A stretch of DNA of 24,917 bases from Acetobacteraceae bacterium (GCA_947478535.1 CANJXD010000014.1:1-24917), one strand, 5' to 3'. Shown: positions 12,799 to 21,280, numbered from the stretch's first letter. Notes: generated by a model from the letters alone, not told the origin. Translations and numbers: made by a program.

Positions 12799-15700
12799 AT
12801 GCCGTTCAAAGCCGTCTTCCAGGCCTATACCCAGTCCGCGCCCAACACCGCAGTGAATGGGCGCGAATTGTGGGTCTGGGACGGCACGGCGGCGCCTTCC
12901 CTGTTGAAGGACATCACGCCGGGGACGAATGGCAGCTCCCCCAGCAACATGATGCTATTGAACGACCATACCATCGCCTTTCAGGCGGCGGGGGGGCTCT
13001 GGGTCACGGATGGGACGGCCGGCGGCACCAGCCTGATCTTCAGCAATGGCTTCCAGCAACTCACCAACCTCGGCAATGGCAACGCGATCTTCCGCCATGA
13101 TGAGAATGGTGCGTCGCAGTTGTGGATCACCGACGGCACGGCGGCTGGGACGTCCCTGTTCAAGACCGGCCTTGCGGGCCTCTACAACATTTCCAACGCC
13201 GGCAACGGCAAGGCCGGCTTCGCGGCGGTACCGACCTCTGATTCCGGTGTGGGTCGTGAGCCCTGGATCACCGATGGCACCGAAGCCGGTACTTTCCTGC
13301 TGAAGAACATCGTCCTCAACTCGGTGAGCGTTCGGGTAAGGGACCCCTTTTTCGGGTACACGAACAGAACTTACGGCCCGGACAGCAATCCCAGCAATTT
13401 CTTCGGACTCACCAACGATAAAATTCTGTTCATCGCGCGCGAAGACCCGACAAATAGTGGCCCGAATCAGCTCTGGGTAACGGACGGCACTTCCGCCGGC
13501 ACCAGTAAGCTTGCTCCATTGGGGCTTTCCGGGCCTGGCATCCGGCCCGTCATCTTCGCCCCCGGCGAAGCCGCCTTCGTCGACATCACCCAGAGCCAGG
13601 TCTGGGTCACCGATGGGACCCTGGGCGGTACGGTCCGGGTGACCGACAGCGATGTCGGGACCGGCGTCAACAACGTGGTCAGCCTCGGCAATGGCAAGTT
13701 CCTGTTCCGCTCGACGGTCGCAGGCCAGGGACAGGAACTGAAGGTCTTCGACACCGCGACGGATACGGTGGACCTCGTCGCGGATCTCAGCCCGGGCGCC
13801 TTGAGCACGAGCTTCGATGGCGGTCTCAACGTTGCGCCGGGGCTGGTGCTGCTGAACCTCCAGCGTTCCGGCGCCGCCAGCAGCGAAGTCTGGGTGACCG
13901 ATGGCACGGCGGCCGGCACCTCCCAGATCGCGGGCCTGCGGGCGATCGCGGTGGAGACGGGCAGCCCGGGTTTGCTGCCGGATGGGCGCGCGCTGTTCCG
14001 CGGTGCCAGCGCGGCGTCGGGTGGCGAACTCTGGGTCTTTGATCCGGTGACGCGCAACGCGACCCAGGTCGCGGAGATCAACCCCTTCGGCAATGCGGAG
14101 CCAGCCTTCTTCGGGGTTCTCGATACCAGCCCTCGCCCGCCAACCGTAGCGCTGGCCCTGGCCAGCGATTCCGGCGTGACCGGGGACAAGCGCACCGCCG
14201 ATACCACGCCGACCCTGCAAGGCACGGCGGTCCTCGGCGCCACTGTCGACATCTATGACGCCGCGGTGAAGATCGGCACCGTCACGGCGGATGGGACGAC
14301 CGGCGCCTGGTCCTTTACGCCGACGACACCGCTCAGCAACGGGAACCATGACATTTCGGCCAAGGCGACCGTTGCGGGCGCTGGCACCTCCGCCGCCTCC
14401 GTGGTGTTGCAACTGCTCATCAAGCCGGTGCCGGATGCGCCGACCCTGGAAGTGGACCCGACAAGCGACACGGGCACTGGCGGCGATGGCATCACGTCGG
14501 ATACCACCCCCACGCTGGGCGGCGTGACGGAACCGGGCGCGACGGTCGAGATCTATAAAGGTGCGACCCTCCTCGGCACCGCCACGGGGGCCGATGGCAC
14601 GGGGATCTGGAGCTTCACGCTGGTGACACCACTGGCCAGCGGGACCCACACCCTTACGGCAAGGGCCATCTCGCCCTCCGGCCCTTCGGCAACCCTCTCC
14701 ACCTTCGACGTCACGATCGACACGACCGCTCCCGCGGCGCCGGGCACGCCCGCGCTGGCGCGGCAATCCGATGGTGGCACGATCGGCGACCGGCTGACGA
14801 ATGATGCGACGCCGACCCTGACCGGCTTTGCCGAACCGGGCGCCATCGTCAGCGCGTATGAGGCCGGGACGCTGCTCGGCACCGCGGCGGCGGATACGGT
14901 CACCGGCGCCTACAGCATCACCCTGTCCACGCTGACGGAGGGCAGCCACGCCATCACCGTGACCGCCGCCGATGCAGCAGGAAACGAAAGCGGAGGCTCA
15001 CCTCCGCTGACGCTGATGATCGACACGACGCCGACGGATTCGACGATCACGGCGCAGGGCGCGCCGAGCGGCACCGGCGATTTCGACATCACCGGCACGG
15101 CGGCCGGCGATGTGGTGCTGCTGCGCGTCACGGTCCGGCTGCCGAATGGCACGCTCCAGGCGCATACCGTGGAGCCGGTCGGGGGCGCATGGACGCTGTC
15201 GATCACCGGCGGCGCGGCGACGCCGGGCAACTGGACCATCACGGCGCGGGCCACCGATGCGGCGGGGAATGTGGACCCGACGCCAGCGGTCGCGATCTAC
15301 CGGGTGGACCTCTCGCCCCCCGCCACGCCGAATGCACCGCGTCTCGATGCGGTGTCGGATACCGGCGTGCTCAACGACCGCATCACCAATGACACGACGC
15401 CGGTGATCTCCGGCAAGTCCGAGGCCGGGGCGACAATCAACCTCTATGAGGGTGCGACGCTGCTCGGCACGACGACGGCGAGCGGGACGGGGGCGTGGAG
15501 CATCACGACCATCGCGCTATCGGAGGGCGCGCACAGCCTGCAGGCGACGGCGACGGACCTCGCGGGCAATACCTCCGGCCTTTCGGCGGCGCTGGCGCTG
15601 ACCATCGACGTGACGGCGCCGGAGACGGGGCTGAACGCGCTGCCCGTGCGCACCATCGCGCCCAACCCGATCATCAGCGGCACGACATCGGGCGGGGCGC

Positions 15701-17169
15701 GCAGCGTTGACCTGGTGCTGGACGGCCCGGCCGGGGCGCATGAGGAGGTCTCGGTCAACGTCAATGGCGCGGGGGCGTGGAGCTATTCCATGGCGTCGCT
15801 GCCGCGCGGCAGTTGGACGGTCTCTGCCGCCGCGCGGGATGCGGCGGGGAACCTGGACGGCACGGCCTCGACGGGGACCATGCTGTGGGCCGGGCCGAAT
15901 GTGGCGCCGGTGGTGACAGGCCTGCCGGCAGCGGCGACCATTGCGGCGAACCGCGCCTTTCCGGGGGCGGGGGCGCTGTTCCCGACGATCGCGCTGACGG
16001 ATTCGAACAACGAATTCTTCAACGGCGCGATCCGCGTCTCCGGCATGCGGCCGAGCGATCTCATCGGCATCGCGCATGAGGGAGCGGGGGCTGGGCAGAT
16101 CGGCGTTGCCGGCAACAGCATCAGCTGGGAAGGCACGACGATCGGGGCCTTCACGGGTGGGTCTGGTGGGACGCAGTTCGTGGTGACGTTCAGCGGGTCT
16201 GTCGCCATCGCGGCGGTGGACCATCTGCTGGACCAGTTGACGTTCCAGACGGCGACCCTGTTCGGCGTGTTGACGCGGACCTTGTCGCTGCGGGTCGAGG
16301 ATGGCGATGGCGGCGTGGTGAAGCTGACGCAGGTGCTGACCGTGGGTGGCCTCGACCTCGACGGCACGGCCGGCAACGACTTCCTCGGCGGGTCCGACCG
16401 TGGGGATTCGCTGCATGGCGCGGCGGGGGATGACACGCAGTCCGGCCTGCTCGGCAACGACCTGCTGGAAGGCGGCGACGGCGCCGATTCACTCTCGGGC
16501 GGCGCCGGCAACGATTCGCTCGATGGCGGCGAGGGCGCGGATTCGATCCTGGCCGGTGCCGGTGCGGACAGCCTGCTGGGCGGGACCGGCAGTGACAGCA
16601 TGGCCGGAGGCCTGGGCAACGACACGCTGGTTGGCGAGGATGGGAACGATACCCTCCGCGGCGAAGATGGCGCAGACAGCGCCGCCGGTGGTCTGGGCGC
16701 TGACAATGTCGCGGGAGGGGCCGGCAACGACACCGCGGCGGGCGACGAGGGCAAAGACGCCCTCTATGGCGGCGATGGGCTGGACGTGCTGCTTGGCGGG
16801 GCGGGCAATGACAGCATTTCCGGCGATGCCGGCGCCGATACGCTGACCGGCGGTGCCGGGATTGACCGCTTCATCTTCAACCTGCTGGCGGACAGCGCGG
16901 TGGCGGCGCCGGATGTGATCACCGATTTCGTGAAGGGCCAGGACCGCCTGCAACTCACGGATATCGATCCCGATGTGGCGCCCGGCGACCAGGCCTTCGT
17001 CTGGATCGGTGGCGCCGCCTTCGCGGGCGCTGGCGTGGCGGAGGTGCGCTTCTACCAGTCCGGCGGCGATACCTTTGTCGAACTCGACACCGGCACTGGC
17101 GGGGCGGCGGAGTCGCTGATCCGCATCATCGGCCTGCACAGCCTGGCCGGCTCTGACATCTTCCTGTAG
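12799..17169 (+). CDS. Large RTX/Ig-like repeat protein with ELWxxDGT repeats, probable type I secretion substrate
   Basis: A 1456-residue modular extracellular protein. Residues about 23-417 carry eight ELWxxDGT-type repeats (the TIGR04534 kind), probably a propeller-like head. Residues about 445-1033 hold six bacterial Ig-like domains, joined by D-T-T-A-P or similar linkers and containing D-T-T-P-T-L-x-G and A-T-D-A-A-G-N motifs. Residues 1034-1190 form another beta-rich domain. Residues 1197-1358 are 18 uninterrupted calcium-binding RTX nonapeptides. The last 100 residues end in D-I-F-L, as expected of a type I secretion signal. No N-terminal signal peptide is present. The start at 12799 has TGGAG six bases upstream; ATGs at 12787 and 12739 fit less well. 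No type I exporter genes lie in the window. A surface adhesin or matrix role is inferred from the architecture. Confidence 0.88.
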   Translation: MPFKAVFQAYTQSAPNTAVNGRELWVWDGTAAPSLLKDITPGTNGSSPSNMMLLNDHTIAFQAAGGLWVTDGTAGGTSLIFSNGFQQLTNLGNGNAIFRHDENGASQLWITDGTAAGTSLFKTGLAGLYNISNAGNGKAGFAAVPTSDSGVGREPWITDGTEAGTFLLKNIVLNSVSVRVRDPFFGYTNRTYGPDSNPSNFFGLTNDKILFIAREDPTNSGPNQLWVTDGTSAGTSKLAPLGLSGPGIRPVIFAPGEAAFVDITQSQVWVTDGTLGGTVRVTDSDVGTGVNNVVSLGNGKFLFRSTVAGQGQELKVFDTATDTVDLVADLSPGALSTSFDGGLNVAPGLVLLNLQRSGAASSEVWVTDGTAAGTSQIAGLRAIAVETGSPGLLPDGRALFRGASAASGGELWVFDPVTRNATQVAEINPFGNAEPAFFGVLDTSPRPPTVALALASDSGVTGDKRTADTTPTLQGTAVLGATVDIYDAAVKIGTVTADGTTGAWSFTPTTPLSNGNHDISAKATVAGAGTSAASVVLQLLIKPVPDAPTLEVDPTSDTGTGGDGITSDTTPTLGGVTEPGATVEIYKGATLLGTATGADGTGIWSFTLVTPLASGTHTLTARAISPSGPSATLSTFDVTIDTTAPAAPGTPALARQSDGGTIGDRLTNDATPTLTGFAEPGAIVSAYEAGTLLGTAAADTVTGAYSITLSTLTEGSHAITVTAADAAGNESGGSPPLTLMIDTTPTDSTITAQGAPSGTGDFDITGTAAGDVVLLRVTVRLPNGTLQAHTVEPVGGAWTLSITGGAATPGNWTITARATDAAGNVDPTPAVAIYRVDLSPPATPNAPRLDAVSDTGVLNDRITNDTTPVISGKSEAGATINLYEGATLLGTTTASGTGAWSITTIALSEGAHSLQATATDLAGNTSGLSAALALTIDVTAPETGLNALPVRTIAPNPIISGTTSGGARSVDLVLDGPAGAHEEVSVNVNGAGAWSYSMASLPRGSWTVSAAARDAAGNLDGTASTGTMLWAGPNVAPVVTGLPAAATIAANRAFPGAGALFPTIALTDSNNEFFNGAIRVSGMRPSDLIGIAHEGAGAGQIGVAGNSISWEGTTIGAFTGGSGGTQFVVTFSGSVAIAAVDHLLDQLTFQTATLFGVLTRTLSLRVEDGDGGVVKLTQVLTVGGLDLDGTAGNDFLGGSDRGDSLHGAAGDDTQSGLLGNDLLEGGDGADSLSGGAGNDSLDGGEGADSILAGAGADSLLGGTGSDSMAGGLGNDTLVGEDGNDTLRGEDGADSAAGGLGADNVAGGAGNDTAAGDEGKDALYGGDGLDVLLGGAGNDSISGDAGADTLTGGAGIDRFIFNLLADSAVAAPDVITDFVKGQDRLQLTDIDPDVAPGDQAFVWIGGAAFAGAGVAEVRFYQSGGDTFVELDTGTGGAAESLIRIIGLHSLAGSDIFL
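12865..14049 (+). repeat. ELWxxDGT repeat block within the RTX/Ig gene
   Basis: Eight copies of the octapeptide pattern (E/Q/G)-(L/V/P)-W-(V/I)-x-D-G-T start at 12865, 12994, 13117, 13258, 13468, 13597, 13885 and 14026. Most are followed by x-x-G-T. The last copy is degenerate (ELWVFDPV). Spacing runs from about 40 to 96 residues. Confidence 0.85.
14131..15897 (+). repeat. Six tandem bacterial Ig-like domains within the RTX/Ig gene
   Basis: Domains of about 95-100 residues begin near 14131, 14431, 14722, 15022, 15307 and 15607. Shared marks are the N-terminal proline-rich linker, S-D-(T/S)-G, (D/N)-D-T-T-P, G-A-x-V-x-(I/L)-Y, L-L-G-T, and A-W-S-(F/I)-T before the final strand. The fourth and sixth are the most diverged. 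Confidence 0.8.
16387..16872 (+). repeat. Eighteen contiguous RTX nonapeptide repeats
   Basis: Exactly 486 bases encode 18 back-to-back nonapeptides of form x-G-x-x-G-x-D-x-(L/I/V), with no interruption. The consensus is G-G-A-G-N-D-S-L plus one variable residue. Such arrays form a calcium-bound parallel beta-roll outside the cell. Glu or Lys replaces the usual residue in a few units (for example A-G-D-E-G-K-D-A-L). Confidence 0.92.
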
Positions 17170-17171
17170 CG

Positions 17172-17196
17172 GCGGGCCAGGGGCTTTGCGGCCCGC
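17172..17196 (+). terminator. Hairpin after the RTX/Ig gene
   Basis: GCGGGCC (17172-17178) and GGCCCGC (17190-17196) form a perfect 7-base stem with an 11-base loop, starting three bases after the TAG stop. There is no U-tract after it, so it may be a weak or Rho-assisted terminator or an mRNA 3'-end stabiliser. Confidence 0.5.
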
Positions 17197-17241
17197 GTTG
17201 CGCCACCACATCGGCGGCGCAATGCATGCGATGGAAATGGG

Positions 17242-17622
17242 ATGAGCATCGACCTCGCCGGCGTCTCCCTGGTCGTGCTGGTGGCGAACCTGGCGCTCGG
17301 CGTCGCGATCGGCGTGATGTATCTGATGCGGACGCGCCGGAAGGCACTGGTCACGGCGCATCTCGTCCTCGCCCTGGCTGGCACCGCGGTGGTCGGGCTT
17401 CTGGTTCTGCCGGCGCCGGCCGCCACGCCCGGCCCGAAGGGCGTGTTGCCGGTGCTGATGCTGGCCGTCGCCACCGCCGCCGGCTGGCTCGCCAAGCGCG
17501 TGGCGCGCCGGAGCCGCGGTGGGGCGGAAGCCATGCTCGCCGGGCACGCGCTGCTCGGCATCGCCGGTTTCCTCGTGCTGCTCGCCTGGATGCGCTCGGC
17601 GCAGGAGGTGGCCGCTGGTTGA
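17242..17622 (+). CDS. Small four-helix membrane protein of unknown function
   Basis: I do not recognise a family. The 126-residue product has four hydrophobic segments: about 7-29, 37-56, 67-84 and 97-115. They are separated by basic loops (R-T-R-R-K at 30-34 and K-R-V-A-R-R-S-R-R-like sequence near 85-92), consistent with cytoplasmic loops under the positive-inside rule. The ATG follows a purine-rich GGAAATGGG. It lies 72 bases after the large secreted-protein gene and 66 before the exported hydrolase gene on the same strand. Both the 3' hairpin before it and the separate ribosome site after it suggest it may be its own unit. No catalytic motif is visible. Confidence 0.6.
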   Translation: MSIDLAGVSLVVLVANLALGVAIGVMYLMRTRRKALVTAHLVLALAGTAVVGLLVLPAPAATPGPKGVLPVLMLAVATAAGWLAKRVARRSRGGAEAMLAGHALLGIAGFLVLLAWMRSAQEVAAG

Positions 17623-17688
17623 GCTTTCGTGCCGCGCCCGGATGCGCCTATCCTCCGCCGCAAGGACGTCAAGTTCCGGAGGAACCCC

Positions 17689-18750
17689 ATGCGAAGCTCA
17701 CATCTGGCGCGCCGCACCCTGCTGGCCGCTGGCCTGGCGATGACCGTCGCCCCCGCCCTGGCTGCCGAGTATCCGACGCCGCGCGACGGCATCTGGGTGG
17801 CCAGGGATTTCCGCTTCCACACCGGCCAGGTTCTCCCGGAACTGCGGCTCGCCTACACCACGGTGGGGGAGCCCACGGGCATTCCCGTGCTCGTCCTGCA
17901 TGGCACCGCCGGGTCCGCCCGCAGCCTGCTGACGCCCGCCTTCGCCGGTGATCTGTTCGGGGAAGGCCAGGCGCTGGACGCGAAGATGTACTTCATCATC
18001 ATCCCCGATGCCCTGGGCGCGGGCCGGTCCTCGAAACCCTCGGACGGGATGCGGGCTGCCTTCCCGCGCTACAACTACGCGGACATGGTGCAGGCGCATC
18101 ACCGGTTGCTGACGGAAGGCCTCGGCATCCGGCACCTGCGCTTGGTGATCGGCAATTCCATGGGAGGCATGCATGCCTGGCTGTGGGGCACGACCTATCC
18201 GGATTTCATGGACGGTATCGTCCCCATGGCGTCCCAGCCCACGGAAATGTCCGCCCGCAACTGGATGCTGCGGCGCCTGATGGTGGAGACGATCCGCCGC
18301 GACCCCGCCTATGCCGAGGGCAACTACACCACGCCGCCGCCATCGCTGCGAATGGCCAATGTGTTCTACGCGACCGCGACGAATGGCGGCACGCTGAACT
18401 ATTCCGCCAATGTCGCGACGCGCGATGCCGCGGATCGCCTGGTGGAACAGCGCATCGCCGCCCCCGCACCCACGGATGCGAACGACTTCGTCTATCAGTG
18501 GGACAGCTCGCGCGACTACAACCCGGCCCCGCTGCTCGAACGCATCAAGGCGCGCGTGCTCGCCATCAATTCGGCCGATGACGAACGCAACCCGCCGGAG
18601 ACCGGCATCATGGCTGCGGCGATGCAGCGCGTGGCGCGCGGGCGGCTGCTGCTGATCCCGGCAAGCGCCCAGACGCTCGGCCATGGCACCACCGGCAATG
18701 CCCGATTCTGGCAGGCGGAGCTGCGCGGCTTCATGCGGGAATTGGAGTAA
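17689..18750 (+). CDS. Exported MetX-like alpha/beta hydrolase
   Basis: A 353-residue alpha/beta hydrolase close to the homoserine O-acetyltransferase (MetX) branch. The nucleophile elbow is G155-N-S157-M-G-G-M-H, preceded by the MetX-like M-V-Q-A-H-H-R-L-L-x-E-G-L-G-I segment. The acid is D297 or D298 in I-N-S-A-D-D-E-R, and the histidine is H332 in L-G-H-G. Unlike MetX, it starts with an export signal: L-A-R-R-T-L-L-A-A-G-L, a hydrophobic run, and A-L-A-A near residue 26, with a Tat-like double arginine. It should therefore act in the periplasm as an esterase or amidase rather than in methionine synthesis. The ATG at 17689 has a strong GGAGGA six bases upstream; the frame open to 17629 is not needed. 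Confidence 0.87.
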   Translation: MRSSHLARRTLLAAGLAMTVAPALAAEYPTPRDGIWVARDFRFHTGQVLPELRLAYTTVGEPTGIPVLVLHGTAGSARSLLTPAFAGDLFGEGQALDAKMYFIIIPDALGAGRSSKPSDGMRAAFPRYNYADMVQAHHRLLTEGLGIRHLRLVIGNSMGGMHAWLWGTTYPDFMDGIVPMASQPTEMSARNWMLRRLMVETIRRDPAYAEGNYTTPPPSLRMANVFYATATNGGTLNYSANVATRDAADRLVEQRIAAPAPTDANDFVYQWDSSRDYNPAPLLERIKARVLAINSADDERNPPETGIMAAAMQRVARGRLLLIPASAQTLGHGTTGNARFWQAELRGFMRELE

Positions 18751-18762
18751 CCCGCTTCTCCC

Positions 18763-19428
18763 TCAACTGATCGCGGCGTAGCGCCCGGGCCTGTGGTTCA
18801 TGCCGATGACCAGGTTCAGCACCGCCGCGCCGAGCATCGACAGCGCCACCCTGTCCCAGGGCAGGATCAGGAACGCCGAAAGCATGATCACGCCATCCAC
18901 GCCAAGCTGGAACCAGCCGGCGCGGATGCCGTGCCGTTCCTGGAGGTACAGCGCCAGGATGTTGATGCCGCCGAGCCCCGTGCGATGGCGGAACAGCATC
19001 AGCATGCCGATCCCCATCAGCCCGCCCCCCGTCACCGCGGCGTAGACAGGATCGAGCGCCGCGACCGAGACCCAGCCGGGCGTGAGGCGCGAGAAGCCCG
19101 CCACCAGCAGCACGGCAGCGGCCGTCCGCAGCATCGGCCGCCAGCCCATCCGCAGGAAGCCGAGTGCGACGAAGGGCAGGTTCAGCGCGATATAGACCGG
19201 CGCGAAGCCCAGCCCGCTCCCATGCTGCACCAGCAATGCCAGGCCCATGGTGCTGCCCGTCAGCAGCATAGCCTGGGCGTAGAAGCTGATGCCGAGCGCC
19301 ACGACCAGCGTGCCGAGCAGAATGGCCAGCACATCCTCATGCAGGCGATGGCGTTGCGGGGGCACGGCGTTGGGCAAGGCGCGGCTCCGGGGCAGGGGGC
19401 GCCATCCTGCCATATCGCGGCGCAGCAT
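18763..19428 (-). CDS. YitT-family (DUF161) membrane protein
   Basis: A 221-residue integral membrane protein of the YitT family, whose transported substrate is not established. Five or so hydrophobic segments are visible: about 33-55, 75-93, 100-118, 126-146 and 172-208. Family loops are L-L-T-G-S-T-M-G-L-A-L at 55-65 and the related R-T-G-L-G-G-I-N-I-L-A at 149-159, the duplicated small-residue signature. Starts at 19428 and 19413 are both possible, and neither has a clear ribosome site; the first is chosen because a promoter-like pair lies just upstream. The C-terminal cytoplasmic domain found in many Firmicute YitT proteins is missing. It is convergent with the alpha/beta hydrolase and divergent from the second dioxygenase. 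Confidence 0.83.
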   Translation of the reverse strand: MLRRDMAGWRPLPRSRALPNAVPPQRHRLHEDVLAILLGTLVVALGISFYAQAMLLTGSTMGLALLVQHGSGLGFAPVYIALNLPFVALGFLRMGWRPMLRTAAAVLLVAGFSRLTPGWVSVAALDPVYAAVTGGGLMGIGMLMLFRHRTGLGGINILALYLQERHGIRAGWFQLGVDGVIMLSAFLILPWDRVALSMLGAAVLNLVIGMNHRPGRYAAIS

Positions 19429-19461
19429 GGTTGGGGGATTGCGGTTTAGGGTGAGCCGGTG

Positions 19462-19489
19462 CGAATATCCCACATCGTAGGACTGGCAA
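19462..19489 (-). promoter_or_regulatory. Candidate promoter of the YitT-family gene
   Basis: Read on the minus strand, TTGCCA (19484-19489) and TATTCG (19462-19467) are 16 bases apart, a reasonable sigma-70-like pair. This is about 35 bases before the ATG at 19428, leaving a very short leader without a ribosome site. The 151-base gap (19429-19579) must also hold the promoter of the plus-strand dioxygenase operon, which I could not place. Confidence 0.3.
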
Positions 19490-19579
19490 AACAGCCGCGA
19501 GGAGGAAGCGCAGGACGCCACGGGCATTCCCATGCCTGTAGCGCCCGGTGGTGAGCCTCCCGCGCAGGGAGAAGCAGCC

Positions 19580-20479
19580 ATGCTCACCATCACGCCCACC
19601 GCATCCCATCTCGGCGCCAGCGTCACCGGCGTCGATCTCTCGCAGCCGCTGTCGGATGCGGATTTCGCGGGCATCCTGCGTGCCCTCGGGGATCGCGGCC
19701 TGCTGCGCTTTCCCGGGCAGCTTCTGGAATCCGCGGCGCTGCGGGATTTCTCCCAGCGCTTCGGCAGCATCCAGGCCTCCATCACCGGCAAGTTCCACGA
19801 CCCCGTCGTGCCGGAAGTGGGTTTCCTGTCGAACATCGTGGAAAACGGCGTGGCGTTGGGCATCAACGATGCCGGCCAGGACTGGCACACGGACATGTCC
19901 TACCGGGACACGATGGGTTTCGTGAACGTGCTCAACGCCCATCGCGTGCCGGTGCGCGATGGCAAGCCGCTGGGCAATACGCTGTTCGCCAATATGCACG
20001 CGGCCTATGAGGCGCTGGACCCCGCGCTGAAGCAGAAGCTTGAGGGCTGCACGGCGACGCATGACTTCAACAAATTCTGGATGAACATGGTCAACCGCCC
20101 CGGCAGCATCCGTCCGCCGCTGACGGCGGAACAGCGCGCGAAGCGGCCGCCTTCCGTGCATCCCGTTTTCCTGACGCATCCGATCACCGGCCGGAAGGTG
20201 CTCTACTGCAACCCCGGCTATGCCATCCGCATCAATGAGTTGGATGAGGCCGAGAGCGACCGAATCCTCGATATCCTGTTCCGCCACCAGTTGGAGGAAC
20301 GCTTTCTGTACACCCATGTCTGGACGGTGGGTGACGTGCTGATCTGGGACAATATCGGTACGCTGCACAACGCCATCCCCGATTACGGGCCGAACGAGCA
20401 CCGGTTGATGAAGCGCTGCCAGGTGATGGCGGACCGCGTCTTCCAGCCAGACTTCATCGAACGCGCCCTGGCCGCCTGA
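19580..20479 (+). CDS. TauD/TfdA-family Fe(II)/2-oxoglutarate dioxygenase (copy 2)
   Basis: A 299-residue paralogue of the dioxygenase at 194-1111. Iron ligands are H103-T-D105 and H263 in W-D-N-I-G-T-L-H; R275 in H-R-L-M-K-R is the likely 2-oxoglutarate anchor. The two copies share uninterrupted blocks around the metal site and the L-Y-C-N-P-G-Y-A-I-R-I-N-E segment, but differ at 65-95 and 119-150, which probably line the substrate pocket. The ATG at 19580 has AGGGAGAA upstream; an earlier in-frame ATG at 19532 would add sequence unlike copy 1. It leads a plus-strand operon with FAH-family, malate/lactate dehydrogenase-family and receptor genes, so it likely performs the first attack on the imported substrate. 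The substrate is unknown. Confidence 0.9.
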   Translation: MLTITPTASHLGASVTGVDLSQPLSDADFAGILRALGDRGLLRFPGQLLESAALRDFSQRFGSIQASITGKFHDPVVPEVGFLSNIVENGVALGINDAGQDWHTDMSYRDTMGFVNVLNAHRVPVRDGKPLGNTLFANMHAAYEALDPALKQKLEGCTATHDFNKFWMNMVNRPGSIRPPLTAEQRAKRPPSVHPVFLTHPITGRKVLYCNPGYAIRINELDEAESDRILDILFRHQLEERFLYTHVWTVGDVLIWDNIGTLHNAIPDYGPNEHRLMKRCQVMADRVFQPDFIERALAA

Positions 20480-20492
20480 GAAGGATATCGCG

Positions 20493-21278
20493 ATGCGCTG
20501 GATCCGCTTCACCGCCGAAGGCCGCACGGCCTACGGCATCCTCGAGGGCGACCGCATCGCGGAAGTCTCCGGCGATCCTTTCGCGGGGTATGAGAAGACC
20601 ACCCGGAAGCATGATCTCGCCGCCGTGAAGATCGAAGTGCCGGTCATCCCGCGCACCTTCTACGCGGCGGGCCTCAACTACGTCGAACACGTGATCGAGG
20701 GCGCGAAGAAGCGCGGCGAGACGCCGAACATCCCGTCCAAGGCGGATATCGGCTATCGCGCCAGCAACGCCCTGATCGCGCATGGCGAGACGGTCGTAAT
20801 CCCCGCCGATGCCGGGGAGAAGATCCACTATGAGGGTGAGATCGTCGCCATCATCGGCAAGAAGGCGAAGAACCTGAGCGAGGCCGAGGCGCTGTCCTGC
20901 GTCATGGGCTGGACCATCGGCAACGATGTCTCCGAACGCAGCTGGCAGAAGAACGACCGCACCTTCTGGCGCGGCAAGAACACCGATACCTTCAAGCCCA
21001 TGGGCCCCTGGATCGAGACCGATTTCGACATGGAGGCGGCGACCACCAATGTCCGCCTGAATGGGGAGATCACCACCACCTTCACCACCGGCCACATGCT
21101 GTTCAGCACCGCGCATTTCATCAGTGTGATGACGAAGTACCTGACCCTGTATCCCGGCGACGTCATCTGGCTGGGTACCGATGGTGTCAGCCCCGACGTC
21201 AAGCATGGCGATGTCGTGGACATCGAGATAACGGGCCTTGGCAACTTGAGAAATCCCTTCATCCGGGAAGGGATGTGA
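20493..21278 (+). CDS. Fumarylacetoacetate hydrolase (FAH)-family protein
   Basis: A 261-residue FAH-fold enzyme. Family members hydrolyse or isomerise acylpyruvates and related diacids late in aromatic breakdown, using a divalent metal. The metal and active-site residues are visible: L-N-Y-x-x-H66, then the E-x-E pair E114-G-E116 in H-Y-E-G-E-I-V-A, and D145 in I-G-N-D-V-S. K-N-T-D-T-F-K-P-M-G-P (162-172) is the substrate-loop motif of the hydroxyheptadienedioate isomerase/acylpyruvase branch. The ATG follows AAGGATATC, 13 bases after the dioxygenase stop. Only two bases separate its stop from the next start. Its sequence and setting point to hydrolysis of a 2-oxo acid intermediate; the exact reaction is not determinable. 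Confidence 0.9.
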   Translation: MRWIRFTAEGRTAYGILEGDRIAEVSGDPFAGYEKTTRKHDLAAVKIEVPVIPRTFYAAGLNYVEHVIEGAKKRGETPNIPSKADIGYRASNALIAHGETVVIPADAGEKIHYEGEIVAIIGKKAKNLSEAEALSCVMGWTIGNDVSERSWQKNDRTFWRGKNTDTFKPMGPWIETDFDMEAATTNVRLNGEITTTFTTGHMLFSTAHFISVMTKYLTLYPGDVIWLGTDGVSPDVKHGDVVDIEITGLGNLRNPFIREGM

Positions 21279-21280
21279 CC

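Noticed and set aside
12955..14949. Open frame of about 660 codons on the minus strand within the RTX/Ig gene.
   Set aside because: Composition is arginine- and glycine-rich without domains, while the plus strand carries regular ELWxxDGT and Ig-like repeats. A mirror of the repetitive coding strand explains it.
16387..16872. Regular 27-base periodicity that might suggest a CRISPR-like or minisatellite array.
   Set aside because: The period is the RTX nonapeptide (9 codons) in frame with the protein; the DNA units differ widely while the amino-acid pattern holds.
18763..19896. A longer form of the YitT-family protein starting near 19896.
   Set aside because: The added segment is antisense to the second TauD gene and has no membrane or family features.
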